A stretch of DNA of 64,000 nt. It comes from Bog-473 sp963821755. GTDB lineage: Bacteria > Actinomycetota > Acidimicrobiia > Acidimicrobiales > RAAP-2. The position numbers and the translations under genes are program-made. Shown piece after piece: positions 18,636 through 27,321 of this stretch. The DNA lies in the NCBI GenBank assembly GCA_963821755.1, contig CAWGEX010000003.1, forward strand, positions 372,001 to 436,000, read 5' to 3'. The notes beneath the pieces are model-generated. The model had not been told where the DNA came from, did no database searches, and was given only the letters and a program-made list of their open reading frames with translations. Position 1 is the first letter of the stretch, and every line of letters begins with the position of its first letter.

Positions 18636-19304
18636 CTAGTCCGGGTCGGGAACTTGAAAGAGCCGGACGGTGAAGGCGGTTTGGCCGGCCGGCGGGGCGT
18701 CGGCACCGAAGGTGGTGGCCGAGACCACCGCACCCATCTGCCAGAAGAAGCCGTCTGAGCCCGCCTTCCTGCCCAGCACCTCGAAGGCACCGGGGTCATT
18801 GCGGGCCGGGCCGGTCCCTTGGATCTGCCAACCCTGCGCCTTCATGTCGCTCAGGTAGAAGGTGCGGATCGCCCCCTGCGAGGCATCGCTGAGCAGACCG
18901 ATCTGGGCGTCGAACTGGCCGGCCGAGCCGCTGTTGATCTGATGCGAGACGCGGGTCGACCCCTCGGGGAGGGAGACCGCGTTGAGGATGTTCGACGGTG
19001 GCTCGCCCGACCGGGTGATGGCGGTGAGAGCGGGAGCGGCGCGGACGGCACGAAGCGAGGAGCCCGACACGACCTCGATACTCCTCGAGGTATCGGTCCG
19101 TGCCGGGGCGCCGTTGGTGGCCAGCCCGATGGCAACGAACCCGACGAGGATCAGGGCGGCCAGGCCGACCACGATCATGGCCGGGCGCATGCTGAAACCG
19201 GCGTAGGGCGCCGGGCGGTCCGGCGGTGGGCCCGCCCCGGGCGTCGAGGCGGTCGCGGGCGTCGGGGCAGCCGCCTCGCCTTCGGGACCGTTGGGATCGG
19301 TCAT
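18636..19304 (-). CDS. Single-pass membrane protein of unknown function
   Basis: I do not recognise this 222-residue protein. It has a Pro/Ala-rich cytoplasmic N-terminus, one membrane helix near residues 45-68 (IVVGLAALILVGFVAIGLA), and an exterior domain with no cysteines. ATG 19304 is chosen over the GTG five codons upstream. It lies 24 bases downstream of thiD on the same strand and converges with the GT-C gene. Confidence 0.55.
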   Translation of the reverse strand: MTDPNGPEGEAAAPTPATASTPGAGPPPDRPAPYAGFSMRPAMIVVGLAALILVGFVAIGLATNGAPARTDTSRSIEVVSGSSLRAVRAAPALTAITRSGEPPSNILNAVSLPEGSTRVSHQINSGSAGQFDAQIGLLSDASQGAIRTFYLSDMKAQGWQIQGTGPARNDPGAFEVLGRKAGSDGFFWQMGAVVSATTFGADAPPAGQTAFTVRLFQVPDPD

Positions 19305-19328
19305 GTACCGGGCTTTCACGACTCCAGC

Positions 19329-20177
19329 CTACGGCGAGGCCGACCACCCGAAATGGTCGATGGGCCCGTGCCCGGCTCCCAGCGTCCACGAGGCACCCCC
19401 GGCCAGTCCCCGGGCCACGAACGCCTTGGCCCGGCTGATGGCGGTCGGCCCGTCCGCCCCGAGGGCCAGGTTGGCGGCGATGGCCGCCGAGAGGGAACAG
19501 CCCGTGCCGTGGTCGTTCCGGGTATCGATGCGAGTGGCTTCGAGCACGGTGGTCCCTTCGGGGCCGGCCACGACATCGTGGGCCACGTCGGTGAGGTGGC
19601 CTCCTTTGACCACCACGTAGGTAGCCCCATGCGAGCGGATCTGCTCCGCGGCGGCGCCCATGGCAGGCACCGACAACAGGTCCTCCACCGGCGTGTGGGT
19701 CAGGGCGGCGGCCTCGCGCAGGTTGGGGGTCACCACCACGGCGTGGGGGATCAGGCGGGTCAGATAGGCCTCGATGCCATCGGGATCCATGAGGGGGTGC
19801 CCACTCGACGAGACCAGGACGGGATCGACCACGAGCTGCGGCAGCCGCCCGGCCGCAGCCAGGTCGGCCACCAGGTCGACGATGGCTCGAGTGGCCAACA
19901 TGCCGGTCTTGACGCTGCGCACCGAGAGATCGCCCAGCACGGTCTCGATCTGCAGGCGGACGAATTCCGGCTCGAGCACGACGACGCCGCGCACGGCGGC
20001 GGTGCTCTGGGCAGTGATGGCGGTCAGCGCGGTGGCCCCGTGCACCCGGTGGGCGGCAAAGGTCTTGAGGTCGGCCTGGGCGCCGGCCCCGCCGCCCGAG
20101 TCCGATCCGGCAATGCTCAGTGCAACCGGTGGAGTGTCGGGCCGGTTCGTGGGTGACACTCGATTCGTGGGTGACAC
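19329..20177 (-). CDS. thiD: Hydroxymethylpyrimidine/phosphomethylpyrimidine kinase
   Basis: ThiD phosphorylates hydroxymethylpyrimidine twice for thiamine biosynthesis. The 282-residue protein has the ribokinase-fold signatures: IAGSDSGGGAGAQADLKTF at the start, VVDPVLVSSSG, VTPNLREAAAL and the C-terminal anion hole DHGTGCSLSAAIAANLA. The first two GTG codons lie in an exact 15-bp direct repeat, so the start may be 20177 or 20159. It is divergent from thiG, and only 82 bases separate the two start codons, too few for a TPP riboswitch in front of each. Confidence 0.93.
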   Translation of the reverse strand: MSPTNRVSPTNRPDTPPVALSIAGSDSGGGAGAQADLKTFAAHRVHGATALTAITAQSTAAVRGVVVLEPEFVRLQIETVLGDLSVRSVKTGMLATRAIVDLVADLAAAGRLPQLVVDPVLVSSSGHPLMDPDGIEAYLTRLIPHAVVVTPNLREAAALTHTPVEDLLSVPAMGAAAEQIRSHGATYVVVKGGHLTDVAHDVVAGPEGTTVLEATRIDTRNDHGTGCSLSAAIAANLALGADGPTAISRAKAFVARGLAGGASWTLGAGHGPIDHFGWSASP

Positions 20178-20178
20178 T
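20146..20178. repeat. Exact 15-bp direct repeat over the thiD start codon
   Basis: TTCGTGGGTGACACT occurs at 20146-20160 and again at 20164-20178, 18 bases apart. On the minus strand each copy encodes a GTG start followed by SPTN, so thiD has two equivalent starts six codons apart. It looks like a recent small duplication. Confidence 0.85.
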
Positions 20179-20259
20179 CAAGGAACGTTAGGCGAGCGTG
20201 GTGCCGGTGCCTTCGCTGTCGGCCCCGGAAGTATCGTCGTCGGTAATGGTGGATCGGTA

Positions 20260-21078
20260 ATGGCGTCGGATCCAAAAGACACAGGCGACCAACCGCTGTG
20301 CATCGCGGGCGAACAGCTCGCGTCACGTCTCCTCCTCGGGACCGGCGGGATGACCAGCCTGGCCGCGTTGCGCCAGGCCCTGGTCGCTTCGGGCACCGTG
20401 ATGGCCACGGTGGCGGTGCGCCGGCTCGATCCTTCGGGAAAGGGAGCGCTGCTCGACCTGCTGGACGACGTGGGGGTACGGGTGCTGCCCAACACCGCCG
20501 GGTGCGCCACGGCCGGCGAGGCCGTCCTCACGGCCAAGATGGCTCGCGAGGCGTTCGGCACGGACTGGGTCAAACTGGAGGTCATCGGCGACGATAGGAC
20601 CCTCATGCCCGATGCCGTCGAGTTGCTGGCCGCGGCCGAACAGTTGACCGACGACGGGTTCGTCGTCCTGCCCTATACCAATGACGACCCCGTCCTGGCC
20701 TTTCGGCTCCAGCAGGTCGGCTGTGCCGCCGTCATGCCCCTGGGATCCCCCATCGGGAGCGGACTGGGCATCCGCAACCCGCACAACATCGCCCTCCTGC
20801 GTGAGGCGGTACAGGTACCGGTGATCCTCGATGCCGGGATCGGTACCGCGTCAGACGCCGCGCTGGCCATGGAACTGGGCTGTGACGGGGTGTTGGTCGC
20901 CACGGCGGTGAACCGCGCCCACGATCCGGCGGAGATGGCCAACGCCATGCGGCTGGCCACCGAGGCCGGGTACCGGTCGCGGCGAGCGGGCCGCATCCCG
21001 GTGCGCTTCCACGCCGAGCCCTCGAGCCCCTCGGAGGGCCGGGCCGACTTCGGTCCAGTCGGCCCCCCTCTCGACTGA
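20260..21078 (+). CDS. thiG: Thiazole synthase
   Basis: ThiG builds the thiazole phosphate ring of thiamine from deoxyxylulose phosphate, ThiS-thiocarboxylate and dehydroglycine. The 272-residue protein shows LLLGTGGMTSL, TVAVRRLD, NTAGCATAGEAV, the Schiff-base lysine in DWVKLEVIGD, PLGSPIGSG and DAGIGTASDAA. The ATG was chosen because the conserved domain begins about 15 residues later; the frame is open upstream. No thiS, thiF or thiO was found nearby, so the sulfur carrier must be encoded elsewhere. Confidence 0.93.
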   Translation: MASDPKDTGDQPLCIAGEQLASRLLLGTGGMTSLAALRQALVASGTVMATVAVRRLDPSGKGALLDLLDDVGVRVLPNTAGCATAGEAVLTAKMAREAFGTDWVKLEVIGDDRTLMPDAVELLAAAEQLTDDGFVVLPYTNDDPVLAFRLQQVGCAAVMPLGSPIGSGLGIRNPHNIALLREAVQVPVILDAGIGTASDAALAMELGCDGVLVATAVNRAHDPAEMANAMRLATEAGYRSRRAGRIPVRFHAEPSSPSEGRADFGPVGPPLD

Positions 21079-21186
21079 GCGCCTCCTCACCCGGCGGGGC
21101 GAGACCGGCAGGGGCCGAGACCCGGCTGGGCGAGGCGGGAGGTGTCCTGCTCCTGCGTGGCGCCCTTCACTGACACTGCTGTCACC

Positions 21187-21213
21187 TTGACTGGGTGCCG
21201 GGGAGGGTACTAT
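21187..21213 (+). promoter_or_regulatory. Candidate promoter of the iron ABC transporter
   Basis: TTGACT at 21187-21192 is a good -35 element, with TACTAT at 21208-21213 as -10, separated by 15 bases. The region TATCTG at 21211-21216 gives an 18-base spacing as an alternative. It lies just upstream of the operator-like inverted repeat. Confidence 0.5.
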
Positions 21214-21216
21214 CTG

Positions 21217-21230
21217 TTAGGCAGCCCTAA
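21217..21230. promoter_or_regulatory. Inverted repeat TTAGG-N4-CCTAA, candidate iron-repressor operator
   Basis: TTAGGCAGCCCTAA is a perfect 5+5 inverted repeat placed directly after the -10 element, where a repressor would cover the transcription start. The TTAGG/CCTAA arms are those of DtxR/IdeR iron boxes, but they are 4 bases apart instead of 9, so assignment to that family is an inference supported by the downstream iron transporter. Confidence 0.45.
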
Positions 21231-21286
21231 GATTCGTCGACCCTAAAATTCACCAGCCCCAAGATTCACTGCCCGAAGATCAGCCA
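21225..21286 (+). repeat. Four degenerate tandem repeats of about 16 bp
   Basis: Four head-to-tail units begin CCCTAAGATTC (21225), CCCTAAAATTC (21241), CCCCAAGATTC (21257) and CCCGAAGATC (21272), with 16, 16, 15 and 15 bases. The first overlaps the right arm of the operator-like repeat. They lie in the untranslated leader of the iron transporter. Confidence 0.7.
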
Positions 21287-21300
21287 CCGAGGAGAACACC

Positions 21301-21381
21301 ATGCGCTGTCTGCCTGTCGCCGGGGGAGTCCATGGTGCGGGTCGCCGTCGCCCCTGGGCCACCCGGGTCGGGACCCGTTCG
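21301..21381 (+). CDS. Possible 26-residue leader peptide before the iron transporter
   Basis: An ATG with the best ribosome-binding site of the region (GAGGAG, eight bases upstream) opens a 26-codon frame ending at TGA 21381, in a different frame from the transporter gene. It begins MRCLPVAGG and is rich in Arg. It could be a regulatory leader peptide. Alternatively it could be the true start of the binding-protein gene separated by a base error, though that would give an unusually long signal sequence. Confidence 0.3.
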
Positions 21382-21427
21382 TGAGGCGCTCTCACTGGTG
21401 GCATCGGGAGAAGCCCGTGAGAAGCTC

Positions 21428-22459
21428 GTGAGAGGCTCCCGCCTGCTGACCGGCGCTGTAGCCCTCGCCCTGGGTGCCGTCAGCCTGGCCGCCTGCAGCG
21501 GCTCGGGTTCCGGCTCGGGCTCCAACGCCATCACGCTCTATAGCGGGCAACATGTGCAGACCACTCATTCCCTGGTGGCGGCCTTCGAACAGAAGACGGG
21601 GATCACCGTCAATGTCCGATCTGACGACGAGGACGTGCTGGCGCAACAGATCGTCACCGAAGGGGCTCATTCACCGGCCGACGTCTTCTTCACCGAGAAC
21701 TCACCTCCACTGCAGTATTTGGCTTCCAAGGATCTGCTGTCCCCGGTCAACCCTTCGACCCTGGCCAACGGTCAATCCAAGTACGACTCGCCCGACGGCA
21801 AATGGGTCGGGGTCTCGGCTCGGGTCAGCGTCATGGTGTACAACACCTCGCTGCTGAAGCCCAACCAACTCCCCACCTCGGCCATGCAGCTGGCCGACCC
21901 GGCATGGAAGGGCAAGATCGGGTTGGCCGGCGGGGAGACCGACTTTCAGCCCATCGTCACGTCGATTGCCCGGGCCCACGGCACGGCTGGAGCCGAGACC
22001 TGGCTCAGAGAGCTCAAGACCAACGCCACCAGCCATCTCTACCCGGACAACGAGGCCCTGGCCGATGAGGTCAACCGAGGTCAGGTGGCTCTGGGCATCA
22101 TCAATCAGTACTACTGGTACCGCCAGCGGGCCGAACTCGGCGCGTCACACATGCATTCGGCCATCGCCCACTTCGCCCCCAAGGACGTGGGGTACGTCGT
22201 CGACGTCTCCGGGGCCGGGGTCCTCAAGTCCTCCTCGCACCAGGCGGACGCCCAGAAGTTCGTGGCCTTTCTCACCTCGGCTCAGGGCCAGCGGATCATC
22301 GCCGACAGCAACAGCTTCGAGTATCCGATCAACTCGGGCGTGACCACGGCCAAGCCGGAGACGCCGTTCAACCAGCTCCAGCCGAACCCGATCTCGATGG
22401 CGGAGCTCGGCACCGGGGCCGAGGCGATCGCGCTGCTGCAGGAGGCCCAACTCTTGTGA
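21428..22459 (+). CDS. fbpA: Iron(III) ABC transporter substrate-binding lipoprotein (FbpA-like)
   Basis: A periplasmic-type binding protein anchored as a lipoprotein. From the GTG start a signal peptide runs to the lipobox SLAAC, with the modified Cys at about residue 22, followed by a GSGSGSGS linker. The mature part starts ITLYSGQHVQTTHSLVAAF, as in ferric-ion binding proteins of the FbpA/AfuA family. NQYYWYRQR near residue 220 matches the tyrosine pair that binds iron. The start is uncertain: the frame is open to 21332, but only this GTG places the signal helix at the N-terminus. It heads a three-gene operon. Confidence 0.85.
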   Translation: MRGSRLLTGAVALALGAVSLAACSGSGSGSGSNAITLYSGQHVQTTHSLVAAFEQKTGITVNVRSDDEDVLAQQIVTEGAHSPADVFFTENSPPLQYLASKDLLSPVNPSTLANGQSKYDSPDGKWVGVSARVSVMVYNTSLLKPNQLPTSAMQLADPAWKGKIGLAGGETDFQPIVTSIARAHGTAGAETWLRELKTNATSHLYPDNEALADEVNRGQVALGIINQYYWYRQRAELGASHMHSAIAHFAPKDVGYVVDVSGAGVLKSSSHQADAQKFVAFLTSAQGQRIIADSNSFEYPINSGVTTAKPETPFNQLQPNPISMAELGTGAEAIALLQEAQLL

Positions 22460-22466
22460 TCACGCG

Positions 22467-24152
22467 GTGACATCCGTCCCGGCGATCGGGTTGGGCCCGG
22501 TTGCACCGGCAGTCCCCGGCCCGACCGGTCCCCGGCGTCTCGGCGGACGGCCACGCCGCCGTCGGGCACCACGACCGCTCGTGGCGGCCGCCGTAGTCGT
22601 GTCGATCGCCGTGGTCCTCCCGCTCTGCTTCCTGATCCTGCAGGCGGCCCAGGTGGGGTGGGCCAGCCTGCACGCCCTGCTCTTCCGTGGCCTGACGGCA
22701 CAGCTGATTTGGGACACCGTCAGCCTCACGGTGGTCGTCACGTTCTTGTGCGCGCTGGTGGGGACCGTCGCCGCCTGGGTGGTCGAGCGCACCGACCTGC
22801 CCGGACGTCACGTCTGGGCCGTCCTGCTGGTCATCCCCATCGGCATCCCTGACTTCGTCGTGAGCTTTGGCTGGCGGGCCATCTTCCCGGCCTTCGGCGG
22901 ATTTTGGGCCGCCACGCTGGTGATGACGCTGGCTGTGTACCCCTTGGTCTTCCTCCCGGTGGCGGCCAGCCTGCGCAATGCCGACCCGGCCCAGGAAGAG
23001 GTGGCCCGCAGTCTCGGACTGGGCCGGCTGGCGACGTTCTGGCGGGTCACCGTGGGGCAGGCGCGGCTGGCCATCCTCGGCGGGTCGGCCCTGGTGGGGT
23101 TGGTGGTGCTGGCCGAGTTCGGTGCCTTCGAGATCCTCGGTTTCCGGACGTTGACGACCGAGATCTACACCGAGTTCACGGTCGGGTTCAACCAGCCGGC
23201 CGCCTGCGCCCTGTCGCTGATACTGGTCGTGCTGGGCGCCTTCTTGTTGCTGGCCGAGAACTCGGCTCGGGGCCGGGGTCGGGCGTCGCGCCTGGGGGCC
23301 GGAGCCGCCCGGGAGATGCGACCTCAGACGTTGGGCCGATCGCGCCCGGCCGCCCTGGGGGGCATCGGCGCCCTGGTGATCCTGGCCCTCGGGGTTCCGG
23401 TGGGGGCCATCATCTACCTCTTGGTCAAAGGCGGAAACTCGACGCTGCCGGCGGCCTCCTTGGCGAGTGCCGCCGGTCACACCTTCCTCTATGCCGGCGC
23501 GGCCGGTGTCATCGCCACCGTCGCCGCTCTACCGATCGCCCTGTTGTCCGTCCGCTTCCCCCGGCGAGAGGTGCGGTTTCTCGAGCGCGCCAACATGCTG
23601 GTGTTGTGTGTGCCCGGCTTGGTGATCGCGTTGAGCTTCACCTTCTTCACCGAGCACTACCTGGCTGGACACCTCTACCAGACACCCCTCTTGCTGGTAC
23701 TGGCCTACGCCGTGATGTTCTTTCCCATGGCGGTCGTGGCCGTGCGCGCCTCGGTGGCGCGCTCCCCGGTCGGGCTGGAGGAGGTCGGGTCCTCCCTGGG
23801 CGTGCCGAGGCGCACGGTGTTCCGGCGCGTCACCCTCCCGCTCATCGGCCCGGGCCTGGTGGCGGCGTTCTGCCTGGTCTTTCTCGAGGCGGCCACCGAG
23901 CTCACCGCCACGCTGGTCCTCATCCCGACCAATGCCCAGACGCTGGCCACCCAGTTCTGGGCGTTCCAGACCAATCTCTCCTACAGCCAAGCGGCACCCT
24001 ATGCCGGCTTGATGGTGCTGATCGCCGCCGTCCCCAGTGTGGTTCTCGGCCGTTGGTTCGACCGTTTGCCGTCTCGTGATGCCACAACACAGCCCGCCGG
24101 GCGGGCCGGCATCCCGGTGCCGAGCACAATGGGGACGATGGTGAACGCATGA
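22467..24152 (+). CDS. fbpB: Iron(III) ABC transporter permease, two fused domains (FbpB-like)
   Basis: A 561-residue membrane protein made of two permease domains in one chain, as is usual for the Fbp/Sfu family. Each half ends in an ABC-contacting EAA loop: EEVARSLGLGRLATFWRVT near residue 178 and EEVGSSLGVPRRTVFRRVT near residue 440. About twelve hydrophobic helices are present. The start is GTG, seven bases after the binding-protein stop, and the stop overlaps the ATPase ATG (ATGA). Confidence 0.88.
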   Translation: MTSVPAIGLGPVAPAVPGPTGPRRLGGRPRRRRAPRPLVAAAVVVSIAVVLPLCFLILQAAQVGWASLHALLFRGLTAQLIWDTVSLTVVVTFLCALVGTVAAWVVERTDLPGRHVWAVLLVIPIGIPDFVVSFGWRAIFPAFGGFWAATLVMTLAVYPLVFLPVAASLRNADPAQEEVARSLGLGRLATFWRVTVGQARLAILGGSALVGLVVLAEFGAFEILGFRTLTTEIYTEFTVGFNQPAACALSLILVVLGAFLLLAENSARGRGRASRLGAGAAREMRPQTLGRSRPAALGGIGALVILALGVPVGAIIYLLVKGGNSTLPAASLASAAGHTFLYAGAAGVIATVAALPIALLSVRFPRREVRFLERANMLVLCVPGLVIALSFTFFTEHYLAGHLYQTPLLLVLAYAVMFFPMAVVAVRASVARSPVGLEEVGSSLGVPRRTVFRRVTLPLIGPGLVAAFCLVFLEAATELTATLVLIPTNAQTLATQFWAFQTNLSYSQAAPYAGLMVLIAAVPSVVLGRWFDRLPSRDATTQPAGRAGIPVPSTMGTMVNA

Positions 24153-25234
24153 AAGGCCTCGCCATAGCCGGTGTGTGCAAGTCGTTCGGCCCTCACCCGG
24201 TGTTGCGCGGCATCGACCTGGTGGTTCCCGACGGTTCCCTCACGGCCATTCTCGGGCCGTCGGGCAGCGGGAAGACCACGCTCCTGCGCATCATCGCCGG
24301 CTTCGAGCGACCCGATGAAGGGCAGGTTCGACTGGGTTCTCAGATCGTCGACGACGCCAGTGACGAGTGGGTGCCCACGGAGCGGCGGCGCATCGGGTAC
24401 GTTCCCCAGGAGGGAGCTCTCTTCCCGCATTTGAGCGTCGGACGCAACGTGGCCTTCGGCCTCGAACGGGGTCAGCGCAAGGGCGAGCGGGTCAACGAGC
24501 TGTTGGAACTGGTCGGCCTGACCGGTCTGGCCCGTCGCTACCCGCACCAGCTCTCCGGAGGGCAGCAACAGCGGGTGGCCCTGGCCCGGGCTCTGGCCAC
24601 CGATCCGGAGATCGTCCTGCTCGACGAGCCCTTCTCCTCGCTCGACGCGTCGCTGCGGGCCTCCGTCCGGGCTGACGTCCACGACGTGCTGCGGTTGGCG
24701 AGGACAACAGCGGTCCTGGTCACGCACGATCAGGATGAGGCCCTCTCGATGGCCGACCAGGTGGCCGTCCTGCGCGACGGGGTCATCGGTCAGATCGACA
24801 CCCCCTCTGCGCTCTACGGGCTGCCCCGTGACGCCGGGTTGGCCCAGTTTCTCGGTGAGGCCAACCTGCTCGAGGGAACCGTCAGCGGTCAGGTGGTGAC
24901 GACGGCCCTGGGCACGTTGGAACTGGCCTCATGGGGAGGCCGGATCAACGGGACGTCGCCCGGCACGACGGCCCGGGTCATGGTGCGGCCCGAGCAGGTC
25001 GTGCTCAGTGCCGATGAGGGCGACGGCGTGCCCGGCGTGGTGCGCAGTTACGAGTACTTCGGCCATGACGCGGTGGTCCGGGTCCAGCCCAGCGCCGGGG
25101 TCGGGTTGCCCGAACTGGTGGTCCGGATCACCGGCGGCCGACCGTGGACCCCGGGCAGCCGGGTCGGCCTCAAGGTGCTGGGTGCCGTGGTGGCGTGGCC
25201 GTTGGAAGAAAATCTCCCGTCGACGCCTGAATAA
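24149..25234 (+). CDS. fbpC: Iron(III) ABC transporter ATP-binding protein (FbpC-like)
   Basis: The energizing ATPase of the transporter, 361 residues. Walker A is GPSGSGKTT, the Q-loop lies at YVPQEGALFPH, the signature is LSGGQQQRVALARAL, Walker B is IVLLDEPFSSLD and the H-loop is VTHDQDEA. A C-terminal TOBE-type beta-domain (about 270-350) contains MVRPEQVVL. The Fbp-like pairing with a fused permease and an FbpA-type lipoprotein makes ferric iron the likely substrate. Confidence 0.9.
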   Translation: MKGLAIAGVCKSFGPHPVLRGIDLVVPDGSLTAILGPSGSGKTTLLRIIAGFERPDEGQVRLGSQIVDDASDEWVPTERRRIGYVPQEGALFPHLSVGRNVAFGLERGQRKGERVNELLELVGLTGLARRYPHQLSGGQQQRVALARALATDPEIVLLDEPFSSLDASLRASVRADVHDVLRLARTTAVLVTHDQDEALSMADQVAVLRDGVIGQIDTPSALYGLPRDAGLAQFLGEANLLEGTVSGQVVTTALGTLELASWGGRINGTSPGTTARVMVRPEQVVLSADEGDGVPGVVRSYEYFGHDAVVRVQPSAGVGLPELVVRITGGRPWTPGSRVGLKVLGAVVAWPLEENLPSTPE

Positions 25235-25310
25235 CGTCTCGGTAACTACGTGGGTGTCGTCCGGCTCGGCTAACATGAGCGGCCGGAGAGCACAGAGCAC
25301 GGGAGGTGCA

Positions 25311-25814
25311 ATGGCTGAGGTGTCCACGCCTGATGTCGGGGGATTTTACGGTCCACAGGTCTGTTCGCTGGTCGGCATCACCTACCGCCAGCTGGACTAC
25401 TGGGCCCGCACCGGCTTGCTCCAACCGTCGGTGAGCGCGGCGAAGGGGAGCGGCTCCCGACGCGTCTACTCGTATGCCGACGTCCTCGAACTCAAGGTGA
25501 TCAAGCAACTGCTCGACGCCGGTATCTCGCTGCAAGCGGCCCGCCAGGCCGTCGAGTGCCTCCGGGGTGACCTGGGCATCGACGTCGCCGCATCGAACCT
25601 GGTGCTGAACGGGACCCGCTCAGTGCTCGCCCGGTCCAACGGCGAGGTGGTCGACCTCATGGCGGGCGGGCAGGGTGTGTTCAACATCGTGCCGCTGGCC
25701 GGCGTGGTCGACGAATTGGAAGCGGACATCGTGCGCCTGCAGCCTTCGGCGCAGTCCCGACCGTCTGGCGAACGTCCTCATCAGGAGTCGGTGCCCCGGG
25801 CCTCTGGCGAGTGA
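25311..25814 (+). CDS. MerR-family transcriptional regulator (Rv1830-like)
   Basis: A 167-residue MerR protein with the helix-turn-helix in VCSLVGITYRQLDYWARTGLL and the wing in GSRRVYSYADVLELKVIKQLLDAGISL. It resembles the second MerR gene of the mycobacterial garA region (Rv1830), which sits near the gcv genes there as here. No cysteine effector site is visible. The ATG is preceded by GGGAGGTGCA. TAACAT at 25271-25276 may be its -10 element. Confidence 0.85.
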   Translation: MAEVSTPDVGGFYGPQVCSLVGITYRQLDYWARTGLLQPSVSAAKGSGSRRVYSYADVLELKVIKQLLDAGISLQAARQAVECLRGDLGIDVAASNLVLNGTRSVLARSNGEVVDLMAGGQGVFNIVPLAGVVDELEADIVRLQPSAQSRPSGERPHQESVPRASGE

Positions 25815-25908
25815 GTCCGAAGGCTCGTCCGGGCACGCCCACGCGGCGATCCCATCATCCGGCCGGCGGGCCGGCGGGCCAATTCGATTCGCGCATCCAT
25901 CGGAACGC

Positions 25909-26214
25909 GTGTTCGCCGCCATCCTCGATCTCTACGAGGAGCGTTGGGAGTACGAGCCCGTGGAGTTCGCCTTGCGTTGGGACGAGCAAGGGTCGCCGGT
26001 GGGCGGCTTCCGGCCCGACTTCTGGTTGCCCGACCGGGGTCTCTTCATCGAACTGACCACGGCCGATCAACGCTTGGTCACCCGCAAGAACGGCAAGGTG
26101 CGGCGCATGCGCGAGCTCTATCCCGAGGTCCCGGTGGCCGTGGTGTATCAACGTGACTTCCTGGCGCTGCTGACCGCCCACGGTCTGGATTTGGCCCTCT
26201 CGTCCGCCGCCTAA
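25909..26214 (+). CDS. PD-(D/E)XK nuclease-like small protein
   Basis: About 101 residues from this GTG; coding character in the same frame reaches back to roughly 25885 (RFAHPSERVF), so the true start may be upstream, overlapping the MerR gene. The core reads RPDFWLP, a short gap, FIELTT, then Lys-rich KNGKVRRM, which fits the PD-(D/E)XK nuclease arrangement of the DUF559 and Vsr kind. It sits between the MerR regulator and gcvT. Function is unknown; nuclease activity is an inference from the motif. Confidence 0.5.
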   Translation: MFAAILDLYEERWEYEPVEFALRWDEQGSPVGGFRPDFWLPDRGLFIELTTADQRLVTRKNGKVRRMRELYPEVPVAVVYQRDFLALLTAHGLDLALSSAA

Positions 26215-26223
26215 TCTGGACCG

Positions 26224-27321
26224 GTGGCCACCACCGAGCACCAGGACGACGTGGCGCGGCCCGTCCGGGTGTCCCCGTTGCACGCGGCCCACGTGGCGTT
26301 GGGCGCCAAGATGGTTCCCTTCGGCGGATGGGAGATGCCGTTGTCCTACCCCTGGGGGACCGTGGCCGAGCATCGAGCCTGCCGCCAGGATGCCGTCGCC
26401 TTCGATGTCAGCCATCTGGGCACCGTCCGTGTCGAGGGTCCGACCGCGTTTGATCATCTGCAGCAATCGCTCAGCAATGACCTGCGGCGCGTCTCGGCCG
26501 GCCGAGCGCAGTACACGCATCTGCTGGACGAGACAGGTTCGGTGGCCGACGACATCATCGTGTGGTGGCTCGAAGAGGAGCGATTCGATGTCATGCCCAA
26601 CGCGTCGAACACCAGCCGGGTGGTCGCCGCAATCGGCGGTGACGACACGACGAGTACGCGGGCCATCATCGCCGTGCAAGGGCCCGACGCGCGCGCTCGC
26701 TTGTCGTCGGTGTCCGAAGCGGCGGCCGCGGTGCCCCGGTTTCACGTCATGCCCTTCGAGTGGCACGGTGTGACCTGCGTGGTGGCGGGCACCGGCTACA
26801 CCGGTGAAGACGGCGTCGAGTGTGCCGTCCCGGCCGAGGCGGCGGGCGACTTCTGGGCCGCCACCCTGGCGGCAGGTGTGACGCCGGCCGGACTGGGGGC
26901 ACGCGACACCCTGCGTCTGGAGGCGGGACTGCCGCTGCACGGCCATGAGCTCGGTCCGGGCATCACGCCGCTCCAGGCGGGCCTGGGGTGGGTCGTGGGT
27001 TGGGACAAGGGCGACTTCATCGGCCGGGCCGCGTTGGAAGAGGAGCGCGCCACCGGACCATCTCGACGCTTGCGCGGCCTGGTGGCCGAGGGTCGCCAAC
27101 CGTTGCGCGACGGAGCTGCGGTCGAGGTCGGTGGACACGTGGTGGGCAGGTTGACGAGCGGCAACTACTCGCCCATGCGGGAACGAGGGATCGGGCTGGC
27201 CCTGGTCGAGGCCGATGCCCAACTGCTTGACGGCGATGCGGTGACCGTGATGCAAAGGGGACGCGAACTGCCGGCCAACTTGGTGCGACCGCCGCTGTGG
27301 CCGCCGAGGGTGGAGGAATAG
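26224..27321 (+). CDS. gcvT: Glycine cleavage system T protein (aminomethyltransferase)
   Basis: GcvT transfers the methylene group of the lipoyl-bound aminomethyl to tetrahydrofolate, releasing ammonia. The 365-residue protein has the N-terminal PFGGWEMPLSY, the folate pocket LDETGSVADDIIV, TGYTGEDGVEC, and the LGARDTLRLEAGLPLHGHEL segment near residue 225. A C-terminal beta-barrel follows (VVGRLTSGNYSP). The start is GTG and the stop is immediately followed by the gcvPA start. Confidence 0.93.
   Translation: MATTEHQDDVARPVRVSPLHAAHVALGAKMVPFGGWEMPLSYPWGTVAEHRACRQDAVAFDVSHLGTVRVEGPTAFDHLQQSLSNDLRRVSAGRAQYTHLLDETGSVADDIIVWWLEEERFDVMPNASNTSRVVAAIGGDDTTSTRAIIAVQGPDARARLSSVSEAAAAVPRFHVMPFEWHGVTCVVAGTGYTGEDGVECAVPAEAAGDFWAATLAAGVTPAGLGARDTLRLEAGLPLHGHELGPGITPLQAGLGWVVGWDKGDFIGRAALEEERATGPSRRLRGLVAEGRQPLRDGAAVEVGGHVVGRLTSGNYSPMRERGIGLALVEADAQLLDGDAVTVMQRGRELPANLVRPPLWPPRVEE

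Noticed and set aside
18796..20181. Large minus-strand frame and its plus-strand counterpart over thiD
   Set aside because: Both are out-of-frame shadows; the thiD frame holds all ribokinase motifs.
20178..20259. TPP riboswitch between thiD and thiG
   Set aside because: Only 82 bases separate the divergent starts and no conserved TPP-aptamer sequence was seen.
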